Of a DNA stretch of 64,000 bases, positions 8,207-18,200 are shown piece after piece. Numbering within the stretch: the stretch's first letter is position 1; the number at the start of each line of letters is the position of its first letter. Source of the stretch: Roseomonas indoligenes. Its GTDB lineage: Bacteria > Pseudomonadota > Alphaproteobacteria > Acetobacterales > Acetobacteraceae. The position numbers and the translations under genes are program-made. The notes below the pieces were generated by a model. That model was not told where the DNA came from, ran no database searches, and was given only the letters and a program-made list of their open reading frames with translations. The stretch covers positions 228,394-292,393 of the forward strand of contig NZ_JAGIZA010000002.1 of NCBI RefSeq assembly GCF_017813365.1. Reading direction: 5' to 3'.

Positions 8207-9499
8207 TTAGAGGCCGATCCGCTCCGCGATGCTGCGGGCATGGGCATCCAGCCCTTCCGCCCGGGCCAGGGCCACGGCGGCGGGGCCGGTGGCGCGCAGC
8301 CCGGCTTCCTCCGCCGCGATCCAGGTGGTGCGCTTGAGGAAGTCGAACACGGAGAGCCCGGAGGCGAAACGCGCCGTGCGCCCGGTGGGCAGCACATGGT
8401 TCGGCCCGGCCACGTAGTCTCCCAACGCCTCCGGGCACCAGGGGCCGAGGAAGGCGGCCCCGGCGTGCCGGATGCGGGCGAACAGGGCGGCGGGCTCCGC
8501 CGTCATGATCTGCAGGTGCTCCGGCGCCAGCCGGTCCACCAGCGCCGCGCCCTCGGCCCAGTCCCGCACCAGGATCACCGCGCCGTGGCGGCGCCAGGAT
8601 TCACCGGCGATGGCCGCGCGGGGCAGGGTGGCCAGGGCCGACTCGACCGCGCCGGGCACGGCGGCGGCCAATTCCCGGCTGTCCGTGATCAGAATGGATT
8701 GCGCGGCCTCGTCGTGCTCGGCCTGGGCCAGCAGGTCCATTGCCACCCGGGCCGGGGCTTGGGCGCCGTCGGCCAGCACCACCACCTCGGAAGGGCCCGC
8801 GATGGAATCGATGCCCACGCGCCCGAAGACTTGGCGCTTGGCCTCCGCGACATAGGCGTTGCCGGGCCCCGTGATCTTGTCCACGGGCGCGATGCTCGCC
8901 GTGCCCCAGGCCAGCGCCGCCACGGCCTGGGCGCCGCCGATGCGCCACACCTCCGTCACTCCCGCGCGGGCGCAGGCGGCGAGGACCAGCGGGTTGATCT
9001 CCCCGTCCGGGGTCGGCACCGCAACGGCCACGCGCGGCACCCCCGCCACGCGGGCGGGAATGGCGTTCATCAGCACGGAGGAGGGATAGGCCGCCTTCCC
9101 GCCGGGCACGTAGAGCCCGGCCGCGTCCACAGCGCCCCAGCGCATGCCGAGCGTCAGCCCGGCCGGGTCCGGCACGGTGATGTCCGCGGGCATCTGGGCG
9201 CGGTGGAAGGTCTCGATCCGCGTGGCGGCCGTGTCCAGCGCGGCCATCAGGCCGGGCTCGATGGAGGCGGTGGCGGCCTCAATCTCCGCCGGCGTCACGC
9301 GCAGGGCGGCGGCGTCCTTCGGCGTCCAGCGGTCGTAGCGGGTGGTCAGGTCCAGCAGGGCGGCATCACCCTCGGCCCGGATACGGCCGATGATCTCCGC
9401 CACGGCCCCGTCCACCCGGGCGGTGGTGTCGCGGGCCATGTCCAGCAGCGCGTCGAACCCGGCGGGGAAGCCGGGATCGCGCGTGTCGAGCGTCTTCAT
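8207..9499 (-). CDS. hisD: Histidinol dehydrogenase
   Basis: 430 aa, full length. It catalyses the last two steps of histidine synthesis, L-histidinol to L-histidine with two NAD+, as a zinc homodimer in the cytoplasm. Recognisable segments are YVPGGKAAYPSSVLM, KITGPGNAYVAEAKRQVFG, IAGPSEVVVLAD and the catalytic Glu-His pair in RLAPEHLQIM. The ATG overlaps the hisG stop by 4 nt (ATGA), so the two genes are translationally coupled. The rest of the his pathway is not in the window. Confidence 0.97.
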   Translation of the reverse strand: MKTLDTRDPGFPAGFDALLDMARDTTARVDGAVAEIIGRIRAEGDAALLDLTTRYDRWTPKDAAALRVTPAEIEAATASIEPGLMAALDTAATRIETFHRAQMPADITVPDPAGLTLGMRWGAVDAAGLYVPGGKAAYPSSVLMNAIPARVAGVPRVAVAVPTPDGEINPLVLAACARAGVTEVWRIGGAQAVAALAWGTASIAPVDKITGPGNAYVAEAKRQVFGRVGIDSIAGPSEVVVLADGAQAPARVAMDLLAQAEHDEAAQSILITDSRELAAAVPGAVESALATLPRAAIAGESWRRHGAVILVRDWAEGAALVDRLAPEHLQIMTAEPAALFARIRHAGAAFLGPWCPEALGDYVAGPNHVLPTGRTARFASGLSVFDFLKRTTWIAAEEAGLRATGPAAVALARAEGLDAHARSIAERIGL

Positions 9500-10203
9500 G
9501 CAGTCAGGGCTTCCCGGAAGCGCGCCAGCCAGGCGCCGATCCGCTCCGGCTCCGTCTTCAGCGCCGTGCGGTTGACGATGAGCCGCGAGGTGACCTGCGC
9601 GATCACCTCGCGCTCCACCAGCCCGTTGGCCTTCAGGGTGGAGCCGGTCTGCACGAGGTCCACGATGAGGCGGGCGAGGCCGAGGGACGGCGCCAGCTCC
9701 ATCGCCCCATGCAGAGAGACCACCTCCGCCTGCACGCCGCGGGCGGCGAAGTGGCGGCGGGCGATGCCCGGATACTTCGTCGCCACCGTCACGCGGGACC
9801 AGCGGTTGGCCTCCTCGGCGATCGGGTCGTCCACCGGGCCCGCCACGCTGACGCGGCAGCGGCCGATGCCGAGATCCAGCGGGGCGTAGATCTCCGGGTA
9901 GTCGAACTCCATCAGCACGTCCGCCCCGCAGACACCGATCTGGGCGCCGCCATGGGCGACGAAGGTCGCCACGTCGAAGGGCCGCACCCGCACCACGTCG
10001 AGGCCCGGATGGTTCGTGGGAAAGCGGAGGTGGCGGCTGTCCTCGTCGTGGAAGTCGCCGCCGGGGATCAGCCCGGCGCGCGCGAGAAGGGGCTGCACCT
10101 CCTTGAGGATGCGGCCCTTCGGGAGCGCCAGGATCAGGTCGGACGTCCCGGAATCGGCAGCGCGGGAGCCGGGGAGGGAGGGGGAGGTGATCGGCAGGTC
10201 CAT
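9496..10203 (-). CDS. hisG: ATP phosphoribosyltransferase, short form
   Basis: 235 aa from the ATG at 10203 (240 aa from GTG 10218). This is the first enzyme of histidine synthesis, condensing ATP with PRPP. The N-terminal LILALPKGRILKEVQPLLARAG and the PRPP-binding region near VDLVQTGSTLKANGL are typical. The length matches the HisG-S form, which lacks the C-terminal regulatory ACT-like domain and normally needs HisZ; no hisZ is seen here. It is coupled to hisD by a 4-nt overlap and lies 49 nt after murA on the same strand. Confidence 0.95.
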   Translation of the reverse strand: MDLPITSPSLPGSRAADSGTSDLILALPKGRILKEVQPLLARAGLIPGGDFHDEDSRHLRFPTNHPGLDVVRVRPFDVATFVAHGGAQIGVCGADVLMEFDYPEIYAPLDLGIGRCRVSVAGPVDDPIAEEANRWSRVTVATKYPGIARRHFAARGVQAEVVSLHGAMELAPSLGLARLIVDLVQTGSTLKANGLVEREVIAQVTSRLIVNRTALKTEPERIGAWLARFREALTA

Positions 10204-10252
10204 GGGAGAGACTATCACCGCGGGAATGGCGGGCTAATGAAGGATTCTTGAG

Positions 10253-11527
10253 CTATCCGGGAATGCGCTCGATGTCGGCGCCAACCGCCGCCAGCTTCGC
10301 CTCGAGCCGCTCATACCCACGGTCCAGGTGATAGACGCGGTTGACGATCGTTTCGCCCCCCGCGGCCAGCCCGGCCAGGATGAGGGAAATGGAGGCGCGC
10401 AGGTCGGTCGCCATGACAGGCGCGCCGGAGAGGCGGGAGACGCCGCGGACGATGGCGGAGCGCCCCTGCACGTTGATGCGGGCCCCCATGCGGGTCATCT
10501 CCGGCACGTGCATGAAGCGGTTCTCGAAGATCGTCTCCGTGATCATGGAGGCTCCCTCCGCCACCGCCATCAGCGCCATGAACTGAGCCTGCATGTCGGT
10601 TGCGAAGCCCGGGAAGGGCTCCGTCATCACGTCCACGCCCCGCAGGCCGGAGGTGCGGCGCACCATGACCCCGCCAGCCGAGCCGTTGGGCGGCACCTCC
10701 TCCAGCTCCACCCCGGCCTCCCGCAGCACGCGGGCCACTGCGCCGAGATGTTCCATCCGCGCGCCCTGGAGGAGCACCTCGCCCCCCGTGACGCCGACGG
10801 CGCAGGCGAAGGATCCGGCCTCGATCCGGTCGGGCACGATGGCATGGGTGGCGCCGTGCAGGGTCTTCACCCCCTCGACCCGCAGCCGGTCCGTGCCGAT
10901 GCCCTCGATCTTCGCGCCCATGGCGACGAGGCAGCTGGCCAGGTCGTCGATCTCCGGCTCCCGCGCCGCGTTCACCAGCTCCGTCATGCCGTCGGCCAGC
11001 GTGGCGGCCATCAGCAGGTTCTCGGTGGCGCCGACGGAGACCTGGTTGAAGTAGATCTTGGCGCCCTTCAGCCCCTGCGGCGCCCGGGCGTGCATGTAGC
11101 CGGCATCCAGGTCGATGATGGCGCCCATCTGCTCCAGCCCCTTGAGGTGGAGGTCGACCGGGCGCGTGCCGATGGCGCAGCCGCCGGGCAGCGAGACCTT
11201 CGCTTCCCCATGGCGGGCCACCAGCGGGCCGAGGACGAGGACGGAGGCCCGCATCTTCCGCACGAGGTCATAGGGCGCGACGAGGTTGGTGGCCGCCCCG
11301 GAGAGCGTCATGGTGCGGGCCTTGGCGTCGTGCTCCGCCTTCAGCCCGTGCTGCTCCAGCAGCCCCGCCATGGTGCGGGTGTCGTCCAGGGCCGGGGCGT
11401 TGGTCAGCACCAGCGGCCCGTCGGTGAGCAGGGCGGCGGCCATCAGCGGCAGGGCGGCGTTCTTGGCGCCGCCGACGGGGATGGTGCCCTTGAGCGGCCG
11501 GCCGCCGCGGAGACGGATGCGGTCCAT
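10253..11527 (-). CDS. murA: UDP-N-acetylglucosamine 1-carboxyvinyltransferase
   Basis: 424 aa, full length. It transfers enolpyruvate from PEP to UDP-GlcNAc, the first committed step of peptidoglycan synthesis in the cytoplasm. It carries the catalytic Lys in GGAKNAALP (K22) and the reactive Cys in [14 protein letters not shown] (C117). The presence of Cys at that position predicts fosfomycin sensitivity. AAGGGGA precedes the ATG. It lies 11 nt downstream of dcd and 49 nt upstream of hisG, forming a minus-strand gene train. Confidence 0.97.
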   Translation of the reverse strand: MDRIRLRGGRPLKGTIPVGGAKNAALPLMAAALLTDGPLVLTNAPALDDTRTMAGLLEQHGLKAEHDAKARTMTLSGAATNLVAPYDLVRKMRASVLVLGPLVARHGEAKVSLPGGCAIGTRPVDLHLKGLEQMGAIIDLDAGYMHARAPQGLKGAKIYFNQVSVGATENLLMAATLADGMTELVNAAREPEIDDLASCLVAMGAKIEGIGTDRLRVEGVKTLHGATHAIVPDRIEAGSFACAVGVTGGEVLLQGARMEHLGAVARVLREAGVELEEVPPNGSAGGVMVRRTSGLRGVDVMTEPFPGFATDMQAQFMALMAVAEGASMITETIFENRFMHVPEMTRMGARINVQGRSAIVRGVSRLSGAPVMATDLRASISLILAGLAAGGETIVNRVYHLDRGYERLEAKLAAVGADIERIPG

Positions 11528-11538
11528 GGTCTTTCCCC

Positions 11539-12093
11539 TTACAGCCGCGGCAGAGCCACGCCGCGCTGGCGCATGTATTTCCCGGCGCGGTCCGCATAGG
11601 ACACGTCCGGCGCCCCCTCTCCCTTCAGGAAGAGGAACTGGCAGATTCCCTCATTCGCGTAGATGCGGGCGGGCAGGGGGGTGGTGTTGCTGATCTCGAT
11701 CGTCACCTGGCCCTCCCACTCCGGCTCCAGCGGCGTCACGTTCACGATCAGGCCGCAGCGGGCATAGGTGGACTTGCCCAGGCAGATCACCAGCACGTCC
11801 CGCGGGATGCGGAAATACTCCACCGTATGGGTCAGCACGAAGGAGTTGGGGGGGACGATGCAGGTCTCCCCCGTGCGGGTGACGAAGCCCTCCTCCGAGA
11901 AGTCCTTCGGATCGACGAGGGCATTGTCCACGTTGGTGAAGATCTTGAACTCCGCGGCCGCGCGGGCGTCGTAGCCGTAGGAGGAGAGGCCGTAGGAGAT
12001 CACTCCCTGGCGGCGCTGCGCCTCCACGAAGGGCTCGATCATGCCGTGCTCCGCCGCCATGCGGCGGATCCAGTGGTCGGGCATGATGGGCAT
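11539..12093 (-). CDS. dcd: dCTP deaminase
   Basis: 184 aa from ATG 12093, which matches family N-termini ([13 protein letters not shown]) and has AAGGAC about 7 nt upstream. A longer start at 12120 adds nine residues with no support. It converts dCTP to dUTP for thymidylate synthesis. Characteristic segments are [32 protein letters not shown] and the catalytic glutamate in [11 protein letters not shown]. It is the first gene of the dcd-murA-hisG-hisD row on the minus strand. Confidence 0.95.
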   Translation of the reverse strand: MPIMPDHWIRRMAAEHGMIEPFVEAQRRQGVISYGLSSYGYDARAAAEFKIFTNVDNALVDPKDFSEEGFVTRTGETCIVPPNSFVLTHTVEYFRIPRDVLVICLGKSTYARCGLIVNVTPLEPEWEGQVTIEISNTTPLPARIYANEGICQFLFLKGEGAPDVSYADRAGKYMRQRGVALPRL

Positions 12094-12216
12094 GGCGGGG
12101 TCCTTCAGCCGGCGCCCCATCGGGGGCAGGGGCCGGCGCCCAATCTCGGGCGGGCGGGGATCGTGCGGGGGTGGCGGGCGGGATAGCCCCTGGGCCGCGG
12201 GGCGGCAACCGGGGCG

Positions 12217-12390
12217 CTATTCCCTCTCCTCGGGAGGGGAGGGGGGCTGCGCCCTCTCGCGCGACTGGGCCTTGCGGCGCTTCAGGTTCTCCCGCAACGC
12301 GGCCGCCAGGCGCCGCTCGCGCTCCGACAGGGCGGGGCGGGGCGGGGAAGCCGGCGGTTCCGGAGGGTCGGCGCTCTCGTTCTCATCCAT
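12217..12390 (-). CDS. Small basic conserved alphaproteobacterial protein (57 aa)
   Basis: 57 aa. An acidic, proline-rich N-terminus (MDENESADPPEPP) is followed by a helical basic core (SERERRLAAALRENLKRRKA). This core resembles short proteins annotated as hypothetical across alphaproteobacteria, with the recurring pattern LRxNLxRRKxQxR. The function is unknown; binding of nucleic acid or an acidic surface is plausible from charge alone. It lies upstream of dcd on the same strand, separated by 123 nt. Confidence 0.6.
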   Translation of the reverse strand: MDENESADPPEPPASPPRPALSERERRLAAALRENLKRRKAQSRERAQPPSPPEERE

Positions 12391-12449
12391 GGGCGGGAGG
12401 CAATCGGCAGGGCCGCCGCGGCGTCAAGGCCGGGCCGGCACGGCAAGGG

Positions 12450-12478
12450 TTGCACGGGGCGGGCACAGCGGCTAGGTA
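12450..12478 (+). promoter_or_regulatory. Putative promoter of tRNA-Thr
   Basis: TTGCAC (12450-12455), a 17-nt spacer and TAGGTA (12473-12478) lie 34 nt before the mature tRNA-Thr 5' end. The -10 match is modest. The position and spacing fit a stable-RNA promoter. Confidence 0.35.
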
Positions 12479-12512
12479 GCGCCTCGCCCACAGGCCCTGT
12501 CCGGTTCGGCAT

Positions 12513-12587
<75 letters not shown>

Positions 12588-12810
12588 TCCCCGTCCAAAG
12601 GATGGTATCCCAGGACAAATGGAAACCTAGCTCGCCTCCGATCCGACACGGAGGGGCTACGAGTCATTCCTCCGCGTTCACTGGCGCGCGACCCTGCGGC
12701 CCATCGTGGCCAGGGACATGAAGACTCCCGCCGCCCGAGACCGGGCTCCCTGCCGTTCCAACGACCTTCAGAACGGTAGCGGGCGGGCAGCCCGGCCGGG
12801 GCGCCCGGGA

Positions 12811-13050
12811 TCAGTTCCCGTCCGCGAACGGGGCTCCCCAGGAAAGCGAGGAGGACCGGGTGGCCGGCGCACGGTCCTGCTCGGCGTAAAGAAGGGCCAG
12901 AAGCTCCGTCAGCACCTCGTCCACCTGGCCGAGTCGGTAGGTCCTGGCATGGTCGGCCAGCTCGCTGATCGCGGACAGCACGCCCTCACCGGGCCGCCTC
13001 GGGCCCGATGGGACCGATGACCAAACCGGGATGGAACCCCTCTCGCTCAT
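12811..13050 (-). CDS. Small hypothetical protein (79 aa)
   Basis: 79 aa from ATG 13050, chosen because GGAAG lies 6 nt upstream; a longer start at 13062 adds MEAD. The protein begins MSERGSIPVWSSVPSG. Its middle (ISELADHARTYRLGQVDEVL, then TELLALLYAEQD) looks helical. No domain is recognised and no partner gene is adjacent. The 13051-13288 stretch upstream is slightly AT-richer than its surroundings and may hold promoters for this gene and the divergent 88-aa gene. Confidence 0.5.
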   Translation of the reverse strand: MSERGSIPVWSSVPSGPRRPGEGVLSAISELADHARTYRLGQVDEVLTELLALLYAEQDRAPATRSSSLSWGAPFADGN

Positions 13051-13288
13051 GTCAGCTTCCATAATTTACGTCGTGGGCCGCGGCCAGAGAGCCGTAACCA
13101 AAGGCAGGATAATTCGCTCCGGGCCGGAATGGGAGAGGAAACAGAACGGAACTTGCGATCACCGGGGGGTAGCCGCCCAAAACCTTTTTTGCATCCGCTT
13201 CTCACCATGTTGTGGTGGAGGCCGCGATAGTCCTGCTAGATTGGTGCTGCGTTGCAACCAGGACACGCATGGCGTGAGGAGAGCGCGC

Positions 13289-13555
13289 TTGGAACCAATA
13301 TCGTCCCTCCAGTCCATGGAGGCTTCCGAAGATGCACTGGAGAATGCCGTAACCGAGGCACTGGACCGGATCCTCTCGCGCATGCCGACGGAACTCCGGG
13401 CCGATGCCCTGCGGTCGCTCCGGACGGAACTGGAACGCTGCCTTGCCGAGGCCCCGATCAGCGGCGCCCCGATGGACGCCATCCGGATGCGCGCCCGCTT
13501 CTCGGCCGCCATGGCCGCCTTCGGCTCCGACCGGACCATCCCCAGACAACGCTGA
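13289..13555 (+). CDS. Small hypothetical protein (88 aa)
   Basis: 88 aa from TTG 13289, which has GAGGAGAG about 6 nt upstream; ATG 13316 gives a 79-aa form without a ribosome site. The sequence is helical and acidic (ASEDALENAVTEALDRILSR, then LRSLRTELERCLAEAP). No family is recognised. It lies just upstream of the LexA box and imuB on the same strand but ends before the box, so it is not part of the SOS transcript. Confidence 0.5.
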   Translation: MEPISSLQSMEASEDALENAVTEALDRILSRMPTELRADALRSLRTELERCLAEAPISGAPMDAIRMRARFSAAMAAFGSDRTIPRQR

Positions 13556-13611
13556 CCTATCGGGGCGCGCGGGAGCATTGGGACCGCTCTTGCCAGCCCG
13601 GGCGTTGACGA

Positions 13612-13626
13612 GAACATTCAGGGAAC
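13612..13626 (+). promoter_or_regulatory. LexA (SOS) box upstream of imuB-dnaE2
   Basis: GAAC-ATTCAGG-GAAC is an exact match to the alphaproteobacterial LexA consensus GAAC-N7-GAAC. A TTGACG hexamer at 13605-13610 immediately precedes it, so the box would overlap the promoter core and bound LexA would block transcription. It is the only candidate SOS site seen for the mutasome operon. Confidence 0.85.
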
Positions 13627-13691
13627 ATGCTTCCCGATTCGGCATCCTCGGTGCGCCATTGGCTTCTCGACCGCCCTGAAGGCGGGGAGAT

Positions 13692-15248
13692 GTGAGGCGC
13701 CGCGCCTGCCATCCCCCGCAGCTGCGTCCGCTTCCCCTTGATGGGGGAGCAGCCGTCTCGCCTGTCGAGGAGACCGGCCCGCAGCCGGGGCCGCGAATCC
13801 TGGCGCTGCACCTGCCCTGCCTGGCCACGGAGGTGCTGGGGGTCCCCGGCCCCGTCCTCGCCTGGCGAATGGAGGGGAATCGCCGGCTGGTCGTTGCGGC
13901 CGACCCGGAGGCGGAAGCGCTGGGGGTGCGTCCCGGACAGTCGCTGGGGGATGCCCAGGCTATGGCACCGGCCGTGGCTGCCCTTCCCCAGGCACCGGAG
14001 GCAGAGGCGGCGCGGCTCCTGGCTCTTGCCCTCTGGGCGTTGCGGATATCGCCTCTCGTGGCACAGGACCCTCCGGACGGGCTGTTGGTGAACATCACCG
14101 GCACGGACGCCCTGACCGGCGGAGAGGATCGGGCGATGCGCCGGGCGGTGGCGGGCCTCGCCCGGCTGGGCCATGCGGCCCGGGCCGCCGTGGCGGGAAC
14201 CTCATCCGCCGCCCTGGCCCTGGCCCGCTGCTGCGACGCGACCATCGCGGTTCAGGCGGGAGGGGAGGCGGCGGCCCTGGCGGTCCTGCCGCTCCACGCC
14301 CTGCGGCTGGAGGTGAAGACCATCGCCGGGCTGCGGCGCCTGGGCCTGCACCGCGTCGGCGACGTGCTGGCCCAGCCCCGCGCGCCCCTGACCCAGCGCT
14401 TCGGGGCAGGGCTCTCCCTCGCCCTGGACCGTGCCACGGGCGCTGCCGCGGAGCCCTTCCGCAGCATCCGCCCCCCGCCGGACCGGCAGGCTGCCCTGGA
14501 TTTCGAGGAACCCCTCATCACCCGCACAGCCATCGACCACGCCGTGGAACAGCTGATGGTTCGGCTCTGCGCGGGGCTGGCGGAGGAGGGGCGGGGGCTG
14601 CGCCGGCTGGTTCTGCGCGCCCATCGGGCGGATGGCGGGGTGCAGGAACAGGCGGTCGGCACGGGCCTGGCCAGCCGCGATCCGGCCCACCTTCTCCGTC
14701 TTCTCTCTCCAAGGTTGGAGTGGCTGGCCCCGGGATTCGGCTTCGACCGGATCGCCCTGATGGCAGAGGAGACGGAGCCCCTGGCGGCCGCCCAGTCCGG
14801 TCTGGACGGCGAGGACGCGGAAGCCGCCTTGGCCGCGCTGCTGGACCGCGTGGTGCAGCGCCTGCCCGCCTGGCGCCTCAATCCTCGAGAGAGCCACTGG
14901 CCGGAGCGGGCGGTGGAGCGGGTGAACCCGCTGGCCGCCATGGCGCCCGCCCAGAACTGGTCGGCCCAACCGCGCCCCCTGCGCCTGCTGCGCCGGCCGG
15001 AGCAGCTGGAGGCCATGGCCCTGCTGCCGGATGACCCGCCCTTCCGCATTCGATGGCGTGGGGAATGGGTGACGCTCCGCGCCGCTGAAGGGCCGGAGCG
15101 GCTGGAACCGGAATGGTGGCGGGACCGGCCGGACCGTACCGTGCGGGACTACTACCGGGTGGAGATGCCGGATGGCCGCCGCCTCTGGGTCTGCCGCGCC
15201 GGCGGGCCGGGCTCGGCGCGGTGGTTCCTGCACGGCCTGCTGCCGTGA
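13692..15248 (+). CDS. imuB: ImuB, Y-family-polymerase-like mutasome protein
   Basis: 518 aa. ImuB is a Y-family polymerase relative that lacks the catalytic acidic triad and acts as the clamp-binding hub for DnaE2 in SOS mutagenesis. The N-terminal ILALHLPCLATEVLG stands where active polymerases have DMDAFFASVE. The helix-hairpin-helix part (IAGLRRLGLHRVGDVLAQP) and ALDRATG segment follow. No better start than GTG 13692 exists in this frame; it overlaps a 22-codon ORF (13627-13695, ATGTGA). The stop overlaps the dnaE2 GTG. The usual upstream imuA is absent. Confidence 0.92.
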   Translation: MRRRACHPPQLRPLPLDGGAAVSPVEETGPQPGPRILALHLPCLATEVLGVPGPVLAWRMEGNRRLVVAADPEAEALGVRPGQSLGDAQAMAPAVAALPQAPEAEAARLLALALWALRISPLVAQDPPDGLLVNITGTDALTGGEDRAMRRAVAGLARLGHAARAAVAGTSSAALALARCCDATIAVQAGGEAAALAVLPLHALRLEVKTIAGLRRLGLHRVGDVLAQPRAPLTQRFGAGLSLALDRATGAAAEPFRSIRPPPDRQAALDFEEPLITRTAIDHAVEQLMVRLCAGLAEEGRGLRRLVLRAHRADGGVQEQAVGTGLASRDPAHLLRLLSPRLEWLAPGFGFDRIALMAEETEPLAAAQSGLDGEDAEAALAALLDRVVQRLPAWRLNPRESHWPERAVERVNPLAAMAPAQNWSAQPRPLRLLRRPEQLEAMALLPDDPPFRIRWRGEWVTLRAAEGPERLEPEWWRDRPDRTVRDYYRVEMPDGRRLWVCRAGGPGSARWFLHGLLP

Positions 15249-18200
15249 GCGGCTTCGCCGAGCTGGGCGCCATGTCCAACTTCACCTTCCTGGAAGGCGC
15301 ATCCCACCCCTCGGAACTGGTGGCGGCGGCGAAGGTGCTGGGGCATGCGGCGGTCGGGATCGCCGACCGCAACTCCTTCGCCGGGCTGGTGCGCGGCATG
15401 GCGGCAGCGCGGGAGGCCGGAATCGGCTTCGTCCCAGGCTGCCGCGTGGGACTGGATGATGGGGCGGAGTACCTGGTCTGGCCAACCGGCCGTGCTGCCT
15501 ATGCCCGGCTCTCAACCATGCTCTCGGCCGCCCGGATGCCCGCGGATGACGGTCGCCCGACGCGGGATGCCCTGATCGCGGCCGCCGAAGGGCAGGTGAT
15601 GGCCGCCATCCCGCCCGACGAGCCGGACGAGGCCTTCGCGGATCGCTTGCGCCGGGACGGGGAAGCGATGCGGCGCCGGCTTGCCCTTCCGCTCTTCCTC
15701 GCCGCGCATCACCGCTTCGCCGGGGATGACCGGCGCCGGCTGAGGCTGCTCTCCGCCATGGCCGGCTCGGCGCGCGCCGCGCTGCTGGCGGCGGGCGGGG
15801 CGCGGATGCACGTCGCCGCGCGCCGCCGCCTGGCGGATGTGCTGGCGGCCATCCGCCTCGGCACTACGGTGGACGCGCTGGGCCTGCGCGCCCACCCGAA
15901 CGCGGAGGCGCATCTGAAGCCCGAGGCGGAGATGCGCCGCCTGTTCGAGGGCTTCGGCGAGGCGGTGGACGCGACGCTGCGCGTGGTGGCGGCCTGCCGC
16001 TTCGACCTGAAGCGCGACCTGACTTACGAATACCCCGATGAGATCGTCGAGCCCGGCCTGACCGCGCAGGAGACGCTGGAGCGCCGCCTAGCGGAGGCGG
16101 TGCTGGTGCGCTGGCCGGACGGCACGCCGCCGAAGGTGGCGGCGCAGATCGCCGAGGAGATGGCGCTGATCGCGCGCCTCGGCTACGCGCCCTACTTCCT
16201 GACGGTGCACGAGATCGTCCGCTTCGCGAACTCGCAGGGCATCCTCTGCCAGGGGCGCGGTTCCGCCGCCAATTCCGCGGTGTGCTACGCGCTCGGCATC
16301 ACCTCGGTAAATCCGGACAAGCACCGTCTCCTCTTCGCGCGCTTCCTGAGCGACGCGCGCGGCGAGCCGCCGGACATTGACATCGACTTCGAGCACGAGC
16401 GGCGCGAGGAGGTGATCCAGCACATCTACGAGCGCTACGGCCGCGACCGCGCCGCGATCACCGCCACCCTCACACGCTACCGCACGCGCAGCGCCGTGCG
16501 GGAGGTGGGCAAGGCGATGGGACTGTCGGAGGACATCACCGGCCGCCTCGCCAAGGCCTCCTGGCACGATGGCATGGAAGGGCTCCGCGATGTCGCGCGG
16601 GAGACCGGGCTGGACCCGGAGGCCGATCCGCGCCTCGGCATGGCGCTGGACCTGGCGGAGGAACTGCACGGCTTTCCGCGCCACCTGGCGACGCATGTCG
16701 GCGGCTTCGTCATCGCGCGCGGGAAGCTGACGGAGCTCGCCATCGTACGGAAGGCGGCGATGGAGGACCGCCACACGGTGGAATGGGACAAGGACGACAT
16801 CGCCGTGCTGGAGATGCTGAAGGTGGATGTGTTGGGGCTGGGGATGCTCTCCTGCCTCAAGCGGGCCTTCGATCTGCTGGAGGGATGCACGGGGGAGCGC
16901 CTTCAGCTCTACACGGTGCCGCAGGACGACCCCGCCACCTACGCGATGCTCTCGCGCGGCGATTCCATCGGCGTCTTCCAGGTGGAGAGCCGTGCGCAGA
17001 TGAACATGCTGCCGCGCATGCGGCCGAGGCAGTACTACGACCTCGTCATCGAGGTGGCGATCGTGCGCCCCGGCCCGATCCAGGGCGACATGGTGCATCC
17101 CTACCTCCGCCGGCGCGCGGGGATCGAGAAGCCGGAATACGCGAAGCCGGAACTGAAGGCCGTGCTGGAAAAGACCCTCGGCGTGCCGCTCTTCCAGGAG
17201 CAGGCGATGGAGATGGCGATCGTCGCCGCGGGCTTCACGCCCTCCCGCGCGGACGAACTGCGCCGCTCCATGGCTTCCTTCAAGCACGACGGGAAGCTGG
17301 ACACCTTCCGGGAGGAATTCGAGGGGGGCATGATCGCGCGCGGCTACGAGCCGGACTTCGCGCATCGCTGCTTCGAGCAGATCCGGGGCTTCGGCGGCTA
17401 CGGCTTCCCCGAGAGCCATGCGGCCTCCTTCGCGCAGCTCGTCTACGTCTCCGCCTGGATCAAGTGCCACCATCCCGCCGTCTTCGCGGCCGCGCTGCTG
17501 AACAGCCAGCCCATGGGCTTCTACGCCCCCGCGCAGATCGTGCGCGACGCGCGGGAGCACGGCGTCGCGGTGCGCCCGCCCGACGTCACCGCCAGCGACT
17601 GGGACTGCACGCTGGAACGGGACGGGGAAGGGTGGGCGCTGCGCCTCGGCCTGCGGCTGGTCGCCGGCCTTTCGAAGGACGATGCGGAGAAGGCCATCGC
17701 CCTGCGCCGGCGCGCCAGCCCCGCCGCCCTGGCCGCCGCCGGCCTGCACCGCCCGGCGCTGGAGGCCCTGGCGGGGGCCGACGCCTTCCGCGGCCTTGGC
17801 CTGGACCGCCGCCGCGCCCTTTGGGAGGCGGCGGCCGTGGAGCGCGCCAGGCCGCCACCCCTGCCGCTCTTCGCCGCGGCCGAGGCGGCGCCGCGCCTGC
17901 CGGCCGAGACGGGCGGGGAGGAGACGGTGCTGGATATCGGCGCCACCGGCCTGACGCTCCGCGCCCATCCGCTCGCCCTGCTGCGCCCGGCGCTGGACGG
18001 GCTGCGCCTGCGCGACAGCCGGGCCGTGGCCGCGGGGCGCCAGGGGCAGTCCATCCGCGTCGCCGGGCTGGTGCTGGTGCGCCAGCGCCCGGGCAGCGCC
18101 AAGGGCGTGGTCTTCTTCACGCTGGAGGACGAGTTCGGCACGGTGAACCTAGTGCTGCAGAAGGACGTCATCGCCGCCCACCGCGCCGCCGTGGTGGCCG

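Noticed and set aside
8240-9889. Long plus-strand open frame over hisD and hisG
   Set aside because: Antisense frame kept open by high GC; repetitive Gly/Arg/His composition and no domain.
10328-11599. Long plus-strand open frame over murA
   Set aside because: Antisense shadow of a full-length MurA with catalytic residues.
13031-13288. Longer N-terminal part of the 88-aa gene
   Set aside because: No ribosome site at 13031 and the stretch overlaps the opposite small gene; TTG 13289 has a good Shine-Dalgarno.
16088-17968. Long minus-strand open frame over dnaE2
   Set aside because: Shadow of dnaE2; no family features.
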